Assembly: GCF_040869045.1 (NCBI RefSeq)
Contig: NC_090320.1
Location: forward strand, 251,100,978 to 251,164,977
DNA length: 64,000 nt
Source of the DNA: Eurosta solidaginis
Lineage: Eukaryota > Arthropoda > Insecta > Diptera > Tephritidae
Reading direction: 5' to 3'
Program-made: the position numbers and the translations under genes
Shown: positions 1 through 11,034 of the stretch, one piece after another
Layout: the number at the start of each line of letters is the position of its first letter
Numbering within the stretch: the first letter of the stretch is position 1
Notes under the pieces: generated by a model
The model's database searches: none
The model's input: the letters and a program-made list of their open reading frames with translations, nothing else
Told to the model about the DNA's origin: nothing

Positions 1-204
1 CCCAAAGCATGGAACTTGGGGTGGGGAGGGAGGGATGACCTGAGGGTTTAATGTGGCCATATAAATCGTTCCCGAGATGGTCGGGCTAGCACCTTAATGG
101 TGCTGTGCTACCGGAGCGTACCGGATCTGTATCCGGCAAAGGACAATCACAACACTCCCCAAAGCCTTCGGGGAGCAACCTTATCGCTTCAACAACAACA
201 ACAG
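1..204 (+). repeat. CAA-tailed retroposon, 3' part (cut by window edge)
   Basis: Non-coding interspersed repeat ending in a CAACAACAACAACAGG-like tail near 190-204. It shares long blocks with copies at 29761-30160 (-), 43605-43935 (+), 46395-46790 (-) and 57972-58332 (+), for example TCGTTCCCGAGATGGTCGGG and CCCCAAAGCCTTCGGGGAG. The latter forms a short hairpin. It is inserted in the LINE to its right: the minus-strand LINE frame runs straight into the tail as a run of Leu codons. No coding capacity is seen. It may be a SINE or a short derivative of a LINE 3' end. Confidence 0.75.
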
Positions 205-2200
205 GAGGCAAGGTCCATCAACTGCTCCGCGAATAATGTCATAGACAAAAGTAAGAGAGATAATGGTTCTTCTACATTGAAGAGATTGTAGGCTAATAAG
301 TGCACACCTGTCTTCATACGAGGGAATCGGATCAGAGAAATTGAACAATCGCAATGCGAAACGAACAAAAGTTTTTTGTACTCGTTCCAGCCTCTTAATA
401 TGGCACTCGTGGTATGGGCTCCAAATAAAGCAAGCATATTCAAGCTTAGAGCGAACAAGCGCAGTGAACAATAATTTTAAAGTGTAGGGATCTCTAAAAG
501 CAGAGCTAAAGCGCCGAATAAAGGCGAGCACTGAATATGCCCTAGCAATGGTAGCATTTAAGTGAGTAGTGAAAGAAAATTTCGAGTCGAATACCACCCC
601 TAAGTCTTTTATCTCATTAAGGGTTGAGAGGCGGGTGCCTCCAATAAAATAAGAGGTGGGGAGATTATCGCGAACTTTGGAGAAGGTAACATGAAAGCAT
701 TTACCAACATTTAGCGGCAGATTATTGGTATTACACCACACAGCGACATTGTCGAGATCATATTGGATCCTTTTCGCGTCAGTGGCATTCGAAATGGTTC
801 CAAAAACCTTTAAATCATCAGCGCACAAAAGAAAGTTAAGAGTGCTGAAAGCAGGCCGAAATATCATTTATAAAGATTACAAAAAGCAGTGGCCCCAAAA
901 TACTACCTTGCGGCACGCCGGAGGTGGCAATAAAAGAGTTAGAGTGAGTATTGTTAATTACAACAACACAATTACGCTGTTGAAGATATGACCTTATCCA
1001 AGAAAGAAATGTTGAGTGGAAACCCAAAGAAAGCAATTTAGAAATTAGGATTGAGTGACTAACTTTATCAAACGCTTTTGAGAAATCAGTGTATACAGTA
1101 CCAACTTGTAAACGATTATTAAACGCGGATAGGCAATAGTCAGAAAAAATTGCTAAATTTGTCACAGTGGATCTACCGGACATGAAACCATGCTGATTGT
1201 TACTGATTAAATGTTTTACCGCAAAATACATTTTCTGTTTCACAATATACTCAAAAAGTTTAGAAATTGTCGACAACTTTGCTATGGGTCTATAATTGGC
1301 GACGTTATTTTTATTACCGCTCTTGAAAACTGGGCTAATGAAAGTTATCTTCCATACATCGATAATTTCACCACACTCGAGAGATTTTTTAAAAATAAGG
1401 AGTGGGATCGCCAATGCCAAACAATTTTTAAAAAGATAAGACGATAGGCCATCAATATCGGTAAAAGTGGATGATTTTATGTTTTGGATTCCCTCCACAA
1501 CATTTTTAAGGGATAAAGTCAAAGCGCCAAAGTTGATAGAAGAGTCAGCCCAAACGGGGATCTCCGGCCGGACTTGCGTTTGCGCAACAAAGTTGGAGCG
1601 GAAAAAATGTGCAAAAAGATTAGCCGCTTTAGCAGGTGAAGAGGCATGTTCAGTATTATAGAAAACTTATGCCGGAATACTAGAGCATAGCTTTTTGGAT
1701 TTTACGTAATTCCAAAACGTATTAGGATTATCTTTAATACCAAGTTCAAAGTTACGAACAAAATTCCTGTGGTGTCTTTTGCCCAATACTTTAAAGTTTT
1801 TAGAATAATGAAGGAATTTAGATCTATAGATCAAGGACTTAGTGAGTTTGAATTTTTTGAAAAATCTATTTCTCAAATTCTTTAGCCGCTTCAGCTTTCT
1901 GGTGTACCACGGAATCTTGTAACAACGCAGTTTTTTTCGAGGTATATTCTCAATACAGATTTGGTTAATAACAGTTTTAAAAATGTTGAAACAACTAGAA
2001 AGATCCTTTTCCAGAAAAAGTGACTCCCAGTCAATGGACGAAACTTCCAGAAAAATCATATCAAAGTTTCTGCGTCTAAATGAAAAACTATGGGTATCGT
2101 CATATGGACGGATACCACAAAAGGTATAAAATTCCATGTCCAGGGTTAGCGGGATGTGATGCAAACATGCGCAAGACAACGGGTCAAGACATTCACTAAG
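205..2200 (-). pseudogene. LINE reverse transcriptase and linker, frameshifted
   Basis: Reverse transcriptase relic of the LINE, which would copy LINE RNA at a nicked target. The minus-strand frame at 836-1522 shows NQHGFMSGRSTVTNL, DFSKAFDKVSH and SGVPQGSILGPLL (RT fingers and palm). It then breaks near 850, and the frame at 205-867 continues with the catalytic motif as LCADDL instead of the usual YADD/FADD, followed by the thumb-like C-terminal region. At 1667-2200 a Lys/Arg-rich linker ends in NPNTFWNYVKSKK, typical of the region between endonuclease and RT in this superfamily. A stop or shift separates linker and RT near 1660. Two or more breaks make it inactive. Confidence 0.85.
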
Positions 2201-2205
2201 AGTAC

Positions 2206-2715
2206 AGTGTCATTATTCTGTATTATAAAATTCTGTAAATTGCAAAAAAATTCTGCTTTTTCAAAATTCTGCATGTTTAATTCTGGAAGTCAAAATTCCG
2301 GAATCATGGCATGGCGTAGCCAGTGTTGGATCGGCTAAGGGTTATTTTTTTAAAGTGCGGCCGAAGGCCGCCTACGCAGAAGGGTATACTACGCAGAAGG
2401 ACATCACCGTGGCGGTAGCCACGGTTATACCACACACCCGGACTTGGCATGGCGTAGCCCAGGGCTATTTTTTATAAGCGCGGCCGAAGGCCGCCTATGC
2501 AGAAAGGTGTTCTACGCAGAATTACTGTGCATGGCGCACTTTTTCAAAATAATTACATGACCTCTTTAACATTGTTAACATTATATTTTAATACAGAATT
2601 TTGAAAGCAGAATTTTAGAAAGTAGAATTTTAAAAAAGCAGAATTTAAAAAAGCAGAATTTTAAAAAGCAGTATTTTGTTTTTAGAATTTTGTACATACA
2701 TAATTTCGACACCAA
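2206..2715. mobile_element. Foldback/MITE-like element inserted in the LINE
   Basis: The outer arms are iterated AAAATTCTG-type words at about 2210-2290 and, inverted, CAGAATTTT-type words at about 2590-2700. The interior carries two copies of a GC-rich palindrome (GCGGCCGAAGGCCGC, near 2357 and 2481) followed by CCTACGCAGAA/CCTATGCAGAA and GGCATGGCGTAGCC. There is no ORF. It separates endonuclease from linker in the LINE, so it is younger than the LINE. Exact ends and target duplication are uncertain. Confidence 0.6.
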
Positions 2716-2719
2716 CCCT

Positions 2720-3447
2720 TCTCGATAACTGATTTGTGAGGGTGTTTTTCTGGGAAATAGGTACATCTCAGCAGTACTGTTTACATTTTTAGGGACTAAA
2801 GTGTAGCTATCGTTAGCATAGGACCACTCAATATTAGGTAGATTGAAGTCACCAAGTATACAAAAGTTACTACCATCATGATTACGAACAAGATCTATAA
2901 CGTTGTCAACATGTGATGTGTAGAGAGATTCCATACTAGAAGGTGGGATGTATGAAACGCAAATGAACATTTCGGAACAGCCACGAACTGAGACACAAAG
3001 TTGATCCAAAAGTGAATCCACCTCGGATAACTCAACAAGCGATGATTGGAGATGACGGCGAATAGCAATTAAAACCCCTCCACCCCTGGAGAGACCAGTT
3101 TTTGAATAATCACGATCCTTACGATAAACGTTGTACAAATTCGAGTCGAAGAACTCGCCATCCAGAAATTCAGGATTGAGCCAGGTCTCGGTTAGAACAA
3201 AAATATCGTAGTCGGCATGAGAACTAATATTGAAGAATGGGTTGGTTTTAGTGCGCATACCGGAGACATTTTGGTAGTAGATTATTAGATGTTTCTGGCT
3301 ACCGTCCAGGGAAGCGGTACCAACTCCAAAACATTCAGTAGGCGGTGCAAAGGAATTTGGAATATATGAACTTTCAGCAGTTATATTATTATTGTAAGCG
3401 CTAGATGTCATTGATTTGGCGCTGCATGAATCGAAAGGGCCGAACAT
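2720..3447 (-). pseudogene. LINE endonuclease domain (EEP fold)
   Basis: Minus-strand frame with the order of an APE-type LINE endonuclease: YYQNVSGMRTK (first Asn motif), VLTETWLN (catalytic Glu), RGGGVLIAIRR, and ILGDFNLPNIEW (Asp/Asn motif). The C-terminal SDH motif expected next is missing. The frame instead runs into the low-complexity foldback insertion (Phe/Leu/Lys/Ile repeats encoded by AAAATTCTG-like words), so the domain is interrupted. The upstream ATG at 3447 has no support as the true start. Confidence 0.8.
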
Positions 3448-3480
3448 TAACGCCGGATCTATAATTTACTATAATTTTTA

Positions 3481-4250
3481 GTACCTGGGCCGGGTAATTC
3501 CAGCCTACAGTACAAGGGATTGTTATGACAATTAGTGAAATCGAGAACTAAGTTATTTAGGTAGAGTATCTTCATGCGCCGAATTATTAATTTCAAACAT
3601 TTTTTTAGTTATGCACTATGAAAGTCTCACAATTTTTTTACATTCCAAAAACTTGTAAATTTCACGAATGACAACTATCAGTTAGTTTAATTAAATGTCA
3701 ACTTACTTCCCTAAGCACCATCTGTTGGTAAGTAGTTAAATGGTTAGATGTCATTTTCAAATTCAACATATGCCTCTAGTGTTCAACGGTAGCAAATTAC
3801 CATGGTGAGATATTTTTTTGCTATGGTGAGAAATCTTTCTAATTGTAATCTGTGAGAAATTGCAATTATTCAGTTCATAAAATATGCATTTAAATATTTT
3901 TTGCTAGAATTTGCCACGGTGCCTTGATATTGCATTTCAATTTTATTAGCGTGTGTGAAATTAAGAATATTAAGTCGAATCATGTGTAAGATTTTTTTAC
4001 CAAGATTTTTAACTTTAATGTTCTCCCTAAAGCTTCAATAGAATATGAGTAATAGAGTGTAGCATTACTCCATAAAGGAAATTCGTTACCGTCAATACCA
4101 GTGGCACATTCTGAGAATACTAAAAAAACTTATTTAAGCATATCCAATTTACATGAGCTCATTCAATATAAACAATTTAATTAGAAAATTTGTGCGGACT
4201 TAAAGGTAAGCAGTTTCGATGGTACAATAAATAAATAGCATATGAATTAC
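3481..4250. other. AT-rich intronic sequence, nothing recognised
   Basis: Between the LINE and the decayed mobile-element ORF I see no ORF, tandem repeat or known element end. It lies in the Mcr intron left of 6262. Confidence 0.4.
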
Positions 4251-4254
4251 ATCC

Positions 4255-4934
4255 CAGGTTGTAGCTATAATTCTCGGACTTCAAGGAGGTTTCACTAAAT
4301 ATTGCTGTTTTCTATGTCTTTGGGACAGCCGTGCTAGAGAAACCCATTATATTCAGGAAAACTGGCCACCAAGAGCTGAGTACGAACCAGGTGCTTTCAG
4401 TATCGCAAACCCGCCTTTAGTAAATCCCGAATGAGTTATTTAGCCAGCACTTCACATCAAATTAGGATTAATGAAAAATTTTGTAAAGGCTTTAAATAAG
4501 GACGCGCCATCCTTCCAGTACTAAGAAGTTGTTGAAAGGCGAAAATTTTGCGTATCATTTATCATCAGTAGAAGCAGCGGCTTGGGACAGCTTTAAGCAA
4601 GTCGTTAGTGGATTTCTTGGCAACACCAAAAAAAGATCCCAAGTATAGAGAGATGGTCAAAGCCTTGTTGAAAAACTACAGTGCTATGAAATGCAACATG
4701 TCCCTCAAAATGCATTTTTTGCATTTACATTTGGATAATTTTCCCGCAAACCTAGGTGCTGAAAGTGATGAACAGGGTGAAAGGTTTCACCAAGACCTCA
4801 TGATTTTTGAAAAGCGTTACCAAGGTTTTTGGAATGAAGAAATGATGGGAGATTATTGCTGGACAATAATACGGGAGACAAACCCAGAATATTATAAACG
4901 GGTAGTTAAAAGTACCCACGTCCCTCACTATTGA
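4255..4934 (+). pseudogene. Decayed mobile-element-type ORF (EQGERFHQD family)
   Basis: I recognise this as a protein family found many times over in arthropod genomes and often treated as transposon-derived; I cannot name its superfamily. The plus-strand reading near 4275-4430 gives GGFTKYCCFLCLWDSRARE, then a stop-broken stretch LHIKLGLMKNFVKALN (about 4445-4495). An open frame at 4608-4934 gives MSLKMHFLHLHLDNFP, then SDEQGERFHQDL, then MMGDYCWTIIRE. At least three stops or shifts lie upstream of 4608, so it is a relic. The Cys pair in CFLC and the His/Gln-rich motif suggest a metal-binding or nuclease-like fold, which is inference only. It lies antisense to Mcr within its intron. Confidence 0.6.
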
Positions 4935-5690
4935 CCACCACGGTAAAATCGCTCAATTTGACTTTTTTTAGATGTAGATATGTATGTATTTAATGTTGTT
5001 GTCGTTGTTGTTTTTTACTGAATTGCTGATTTATACTCATATTACTCAATTGAATACAGTTTAACGTGCAAACATATGTCTATAATAAAACGTTATAAAA
5101 AAATAAAAACGTAGTTTGAATAAAAATTTTCTCTATAAAAAATTGTAGGATAGACGCTTGCAAGTTAACGGGGCTATAGTCTCAACAGTACGTCTGATTG
5201 TTGTACTGGTATGCTTAAAATTTTCGTAATTAAATTACCTACAACATAGGAGGGCTAACTTTTTTTCGTCAATAGAATTTTTCCGATTTTAAAGTGGTTA
5301 AATCTGCAATTTTTTAAAAAATATCGTTTTTTGGCATAGTGGCCAAACTACTGAAGATACTTAAGGGAGGTGAAGGCCAGAAATTTTTATGGGAATTAGT
5401 ATAATGCATAATTCAACAGTTTAAAACGAAAAAATGAAAAATACAAATTTTTGCCGTACCTATATGAAGTAGTATTGAGTAGTGTAATTTGATAGCTTCA
5501 TATTTGTCGCTTGAATGTTAGTGGTTTCAATACGAATGAAACGATATGGCCCAAATCTTCATAAACACTAAGGACATATTCAGTCTATGTGAGGTCTTTA
5601 TTGACCGGCCAGTTCAACCTAGCCAACAGTCTGTAAGGATCCAATGGCTATATTTTTTTTTAAAAGGCGAAATCCCTACTTTGTGAAAAG
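4935..5690. other. AT-rich intronic sequence, nothing recognised
   Basis: No coding frame or repeat with recognisable ends. It may be the remaining tail of the decayed element to its left. Confidence 0.35.
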
Positions 5691-5694
5691 TTCT

Positions 5695-6135
5695 ATATCT
5701 CGGGATAATTTTGGAACTATCTTCCGAACATTTCGGCATTGTTTTTCGGGTCATTTTGGCACTATTGCGGGACTATTTTAAGGTTTTTTGGATCTTTTTT
5801 AATAAATTAATTTATGAATTGTTTTCGGATCCTTTTCGAAACTTTTGTGACCATTTTGATATGATTTGTGAGTGTGTTATGGACCCTTTCGGAACCATTT
5901 CGGTATTGCTTTAAAGATTCGGGACTACTACATGACCACTTCGGAACTGTTTTAAGGATGATTGCGACTATTTACCGAACTTTTCGAGATTATGTTTGAA
6001 GTCATTTTGGAACTATTTCGGAACAATTTCAGTATAACTTGAGGCTATTGCGGAATAGTTTCGGAATAGTTTTAGGATTCATTTTGAGACTAAATCGGGA
6101 TTGTTTTCTGGATCATTTTGAGACCCTCGCGGAAA
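5695..6135. repeat. Degenerate relic of GATCCCGAAA-type satellite (reverse sense)
   Basis: Loose ~20-30 bp iterations of words such as TTTCGGGATCATTTTGGAAC, with the variants TTTCGGAACAATTT and TTCGGGTCATTTTGGCAC. They read as the reverse complement of the array at 35.8-39.8 kb. Open frames here (for example 5711-5914) are by-products of the repeat. Confidence 0.55.
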
Positions 6136-6261
6136 CGACGATCACATTAAAGATGACCACATTAAAGCTACTAGGCCATAACGCCCACCATCCTAGTTCC
6201 ATGAGGAAATTGGGGTCGCCAGCTGTCTGTGTATAATACATTCATTTGCATTTTCACTCAC

Positions 6262-6899
6262 CCGCTAAATTGGGCACCAAAACCTCCAATTCACGTATAG
6301 GCCATTTAAAATGGAATGTACCGTTGAAGTAACGCAGGAATGGTAACGTTTTACGATAGCTACCCGTCCACGAATCATATGTCTCCTGCACATCTGGCTT
6401 ACGCACCCAAAATGGCCATTCCTCTTCAAACTCATAATGCCTCTCCACCACATATTGATTACGATAAAGTATATCCTGATTACGATTTACATCCTCTGGT
6501 AACGGCCCAGGACTATATTTATTATAATACATTTGTTGTTGTTGTTGTAGATAACGAGCAGCATCTTCAGTAGGTGAACGCCCCAAACGAAATTTTTCAT
6601 TTAACACTTGATTACTGAAATAACCAATCGGTCTAATTGTTGCTTTCAATGTTAAATTGCCGCGTACTGGATGACCGCTGGTAAAATTTGCCATAATGCG
6701 GCCATATATGAATGGATCGGTGGTGAAAAAGAATGCAGGCATGGTTACATTAACCTCGAAGCGTGTCTGATAATACTCTTCTACACTGAAATGCCCTTCC
6801 TCTACTTGACCCTGGGCAATGACGCGTATGGTCCACTCACCAAAAGTGGGTTGATCCGAAAGTTTATATTCCAATGAGACGGAACCAAGATTTGATTGG
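6262..6899 (-). CDS. Mcr: Mcr-like complement/alpha-2-macroglobulin protein, second coding exon
   Basis: Exon of 638 bp continuing the macroglobulin (MG) domain region begun at 15011-15975. The acceptor reads TTGTTTTACAG at 6900; the donor is GCGG|GTGAGT at 6261. The first base completes an Arg codon left by the upstream exon, giving R-QSNLGSVSLEYKLSDQ with no frame shift. Visible blocks are QPTFGEWTIRVIAQGQ, FEVNVTMPAFFFTTDPF and GHPVRGNLTLKATIRPIGYF, the MG2-MG4 style of TEP proteins, with Asn sequons (NVT, NFT, NLT, NGT) expected of an extracellular protein. A Gln run (QQQQQ) and Tyr-rich insert follow, then a conserved-looking WPFWVRKPDV block. The frame ends in phase 1 at 6262, so more exons lie left of the window. 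In Drosophila, Mcr is a septate-junction and innate-immunity protein lacking the reactive thioester; that region is outside this window, so Tep versus Mcr rests on N-terminal resemblance. Confidence 0.88.
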
Positions 6900-7039
6900 C
6901 TGTAAAACAATAACGAAAAAAAAAACATTTAATGGCATTGGGCTTTAATTTTTGGCTCATTATGTGAAAGCGGCATGATTTTAACTCGGTAAAATCGCCA
7001 AAAATTTAGAACTCCTATGCCTATTTTGTCTTTTTTTGT

Positions 7040-7465
7040 AGTGAAAGACTGGTTATTTTTTTGAATCAATTACATTTTTGAACCAGTTACTTTCTGAAAT
7101 CGTATAATTTCTATGGATCCGATTAATTTTTTTATGATCCGATTACTTTTTGGGAACTGGTAAACTTTTGCAACCGGTAAATTTTTTTAAGCGGCTACAT
7201 TTTTGGAACCGATTCATTTTTGGGAACTGAACAATTTTTTTGGAATCCATAGTTTTTTTTGGAACTTGTTATTTTTTAAAGACGATTTTTTTTGCAGCGT
7301 TAATTTTTATGGAACAAGGTAATGTTTCGGAACCGGATAATACCTTTAACCCACTTTTCTTTGGAACCGGCTTTTTTAGGGCAGGTTAGTTCTTTTAAAA
7401 TTTATTGTTTTTTTTTTTTTAATCGGTTGTTTTTTGGAACCGTTAGCTTTTATTGGAACCGTTTA
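7040..7465. repeat. Degenerate TTTTTGGAACCG tandem repeat
   Basis: About 18 loose iterations of a ~22-26 bp unit built on AATTTTTTGGAACCG(G/A)TT. T-runs separate GGAACCG-like cores (for example near 7145, 7210, 7315, 7365). No ORF. It lies in Mcr intron 1 between exon 2 and the HINE element. Confidence 0.65.
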
Positions 7466-7799
7466 ATTTTTATACCCAGCTGTACTTGTACACAGGGTCT
7501 TTGATTGGATAACGGGTGGTTGTACAGGTATAAAGGAATCGAGATAGATATAGAAATCTATATATATAAAAAGAAGTGTATATTTTGATTGTCACTCCAT
7601 AACTCGAGAACGGATAGAAAGATTGCCATGAAATTTTTAGGAAAGATACAGGAAGGAGAGATGATGGTTAGTTGATTTTGAAATCCCAAATCGGTTTAGC
7701 CACATATATATATAAAAATGAATGTTTGTATGTATGTCATCGATTAACTCAAAAACTACTGGACCGATTATTATGAAAAATGGTATATATATGTATTTT

Positions 7800-8030
7800 T
7801 CCTCGGGAAAGGTTTTTATAAGGAGTACTTTGATACCGGGTGACTAGGGTCTCGAGATATAGGCCAAAACATGGACCCGGGTAACTCCAGGAAGTGTTTG
7901 TACAATATGGGTATCAAATGGAAGCTGTTTATGAGTACTTTGACACTGGGTATTTTTCATACCCCTGGATGACTAGGGTCTCGAGATATAGGCCAAAACA
8001 TGGCCCGGGCACCCCTAGAATGTGTTTATA
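7800..8030 (+). repeat. 129-bp tandem units, left part of the Helitron array
   Basis: Two units, marked by TCGAGATATAGGCCAAAACA at 7852 and 7981 (129 bp apart). Each has ATGGGTATCAAATGGAAGC, GAGTACTTTGA and GGACCCGGG words. The array is interrupted at ~8031 by the LINE and resumes at 11035. Confidence 0.85.
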
Positions 8031-8301
8031 CAATATTTTATTTATTTATTTATTTATTTATTTGTATAAACAATTGTACAAGTAAGACTAAAGTCTTTTA
8101 GGTAGTACATCAATCAGTCTTAAAGATTACAAAGGAAATATGACACATATATGTAAATATAATTCCAAAGAAATAATACAAAGAAAACCATAATAATACT
8201 AATAACATCAATATCTTAAAAATAGCATTATACATTTTAACACAAAAACATTTTCGGCACACAGATTAAGAATCAGAGATCGAACTATCGTTTAGGATAA
8301 G

Positions 8302-9936
8302 TTAAGAGCTGAGGAAAGTTATTACTGCTTGTTTGAAACATCCTGCTTTTCGTATAGCTTTTATCTTAGACGGAAGTGAGTTCCATAGACGGATTGAACT
8401 GACAAAGAACATTCTGGATGATGATGAGTACCTAAAGTTCGGAACCAAAAGATTCATAGTTCGAGTAGACTGACACAACTTTAGTTTTTTAAATAAGTAA
8501 GGTGGACTTTGGGAATACAATAGCTTATGCAAGAAGCAAAGATTTCTCATTTTTAAAAAATTATATACATCGCATCCGAGGATTTGTGTAGAAAATGAAG
8601 ATATATGATCATACTTCCTTTTAGAAAAAATGAACCGGGCCGCATTGTTTAAGGCCAATTGTAATTTGTTTAGCGATATCGAGTCAAGGTTACCGTATAT
8701 AAATTCGCTGTAGGAAATATGAGGTACAATAAGAGATTTCACCAGCTTCATCTTGGTGTCTCGCGGCAACAAATAGGCAGTTACGTATAAACTTCGTAGA
8801 GACCTATAAATTTTACCAATGACAAGGTTCATATGATCAACACAAGTCAGAGTGGAGTTGATTTTAAATCCTAAATTGGTAACCACATCGTGAAAGAATA
8901 TTTTGTCTCCATTAAGCATAATTTCAGGAAGGTTGTTTAAGTCATACGAGGTGTTCGATATTGCTATTGCCTTTGATTTAGTTGCATTAAGAGAAAGTGT
9001 ATTAAATTGAGCCCACTCTCCTATGCGTGCTAAATCTTCATTCAGCCTGAAAAATGGGTCTTCGGAAAGACCAATTGGACGAGACATGTATATTTGAGTA
9101 TCATCGGCATAAAGATGAATGGAGGCATTGCGACAACAGGCGACTATGTCATTAATAAAAAGCGTAAAGAGTATTGGACCTAGGATAGATCCTTTCGGAA
9201 CACCAGATTTTATGGAATTTAAATTTGAGACTTTATCAGCACATTTTACTTGTTGAAACCGGTTACAGAGGTAGCTTTGCACTAACTTTATGGCATATGG
9301 GCTGAAGTTAAAACTAGTTTCAAGTTTGTGAATTAGTACTTCAAAATCAACCAGGTCAAAAGCTCTTGAGAAATCCAAAAGCACGAGCACGGTAAGTTCA
9401 TTATTGTTAAAGGCCGGACGTATATCTTCAAGAATCTTAAGCATAGATGTTGCACAACTATGCCCCCTTCTAAATCCCGACTGGGCTTCGGATAGCAAAT
9501 TATTATTATATATATGGTGAGTTATTTGCATTGCTAATAGCTTCTCAAACACCTTAGATAAGGCAGGTAACAGACTTATTGGTCCAAATTCTTTGTAAGA
9601 ACACGGAGACCTCGTTTTAGGAACCGGAATAATATTTGCAATTTTCCATTGACTAGGAAACCTACTGGACATAATTGAGAAATTAAAGATATGTGTTAGC
9701 GAAGCGGTGGCGTAAGGTAGAATCAGTTTTATAAATCGTATGCTAATACCGTCAATTCCCACGGCATTAGACTTTATAGCAAAAATAGCATCCAGCACAT
9801 CGCTTTCGGTGACCACTGAAAAATCAAAGGCACTTATATCCAGTCTTCTGTCTACACAGGTTACAGCGATTCTGTCATCGATATCATTCTTATTCACATC
9901 ATTATTTTTTTCAATATTGTTTGTATTACCACACAA
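8302..9936 (-). pseudogene. LINE reverse transcriptase (long open frame)
   Basis: A 544-codon open frame with a full RT domain. Visible blocks are GIDGISIRFIKLI (N-terminal RT region), GFRRGHSCATSML, LDFSRAFDLVDFEVL (motif A Asp), SGVPKGSILGPILFTLFIND (Lys in place of the usual Gln of GVPQGS) and HLYADDTQIY (motif C, catalytic Asp pair intact). After these come the thumb and a C-terminal stretch with RLWNSLP near the end, as in other LINEs of this group. The in-frame ATG at 9936 is not the true start: the frame belongs to ORF2 and is cut from the linker by a frameshift near 9940. Recent decay is likely because over 500 codons remain open. Confidence 0.9.
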
Positions 9937-9939
9937 GAA

Positions 9940-11034
9940 ATAAAGAGTTCATAACATTTGGGTCGTGGCTGCATTCAATGTTATGCTTTTTACAGACTCC
10001 GAAAGATCGAAGATTTTTCCAGAGCATTCTCGTTGGCAAATTTGTATTAAATTTAATATTCAGGTATGCTACTTTAGCATTCCGAATGAAAAGGGTAGCT
10101 TGATTTCTCAGAAGGCGGTAATCTTCCCAGTGCTTATCATCGCGATATCTCTTCCATTCCCTGTAAGCCCTCTCCCGTTTTTTTATGTGTTTCAAAACCT
10201 CCGATGTGAACCAGGGTTTTTATGGCCCTGGATTTTAAAAGATTTTAGCGGAACAAATCTATCGAAAAGGTACCAAACCAGGTTATTAAAATATTTTACC
10301 TTCTCGTCCAAATTTGAAATGGACAAGCAGCCACTCCAATCAAGACGAGAGGCTTCTTCATTAAGAAGTGCCATATTAACAGCTTTGTAATTTCTGTAGG
10401 TTATGAAAGATTCGGGCTCTGCTGTATTAAATTTCAAATCATAGCACAAGAAGAGCATTTCATGGTCAGAGATACCATCCATCGGAAGCTGGTCAGTATA
10501 ATTGATATAATTTATATTGTTAACACACATTAAATCTAGCAAACTAGGCTTACTATTAGGAGCAAAACGGGTTGCAAATTTATTTATAATTTTTAAGTCA
10601 CACGCCTGAAAATTATTAATAATACTTTTACTACGGGAATCACAGTTAAGCAGATCTACGTTAAAATCTCCACAAATAATGACGTGGTCATAATTTAAAG
10701 AAAACTCTGTTATTTTGTGAAAAAGGTGTGTTAAATCGTTAGACCTATTGGGGTTATAAACACATGCCACAAAACACTTTGTACTGGCATCGCCTATTTC
10801 AATAAAAATACATTCAACCTCGTTTGCATGCTCTGAACGATAAACCACTTTTGGATTTAAAACATCTTTGCAGTAAATTGCAACACCACCACCACGAATG
10901 TTATCTTTTCTGTCATTCCTCAGCAGTACATATTTATTTATAGAATACGAATCATCATTAACGTTGGATCTGAACCAGGTTTCCGTAAGGAAAATTAAAT
11001 GAATATTTTGATCGGCAAATAAATACGAAAGGTA
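9940..11034 (-). pseudogene. LINE endonuclease and linker, 5' truncated
   Basis: The minus frame at 10192-10848, extending to ~11034, reads LFTETWF-like (Glu motif, about 10980), a GGGVAIYCKD block, FVACVYNPNR, IICGDFNVDLL and ISDHEMLF. These are the Glu, Asp/Asn and SDH motifs of APE-type endonucleases that nick the target for LINE insertion. The linker at 9926-10195 (RERAYREWKRYRDDKHWEDY) follows after a frameshift near 10200. The first ~50 residues of the domain are missing because of 5' truncation at 11034. Confidence 0.85.

Larger units (their letters stand above)
205..3480 (-). mobile_element. Non-LTR retrotransposon (Jockey-superfamily-like LINE), broken
   Basis: On the minus strand the order is apurinic-type endonuclease (about 2720-3450), a basic linker (about 1667-2200) and reverse transcriptase (about 205-1522), the ORF2 layout of a LINE. 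The frame is broken several times, and a foldback element sits between endonuclease and linker. The 3' end is lost where the retroposon at 1-204 is inserted. No ORF1 is seen up to 3480. Clade assignment (Jockey/CR1-like) is from motif style only. Confidence 0.85.
8031..11034 (-). mobile_element. Non-LTR retrotransposon (LINE) inserted in the Helitron array
   Basis: A 5'-truncated LINE on the minus strand: endonuclease at the right (10192-11034), linker (about 9940-10195), RT (8302-9936), a short 3' UTR and a (AAATA/TAAA)n tail at 8035-8063. AATAT borders both sides (about 8027 and 11033), a plausible 5-bp target duplication. Two frame breaks (near 10200 and 9940) disable it. The style is CR1/Jockey-like; clade not proven. 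Confidence 0.88.

Noticed and set aside
6340..6573. Plus-strand frame opposite the Mcr exon
   Set aside because: It is the antisense shadow of a conserved exon; splice sites and family blocks support the minus strand.
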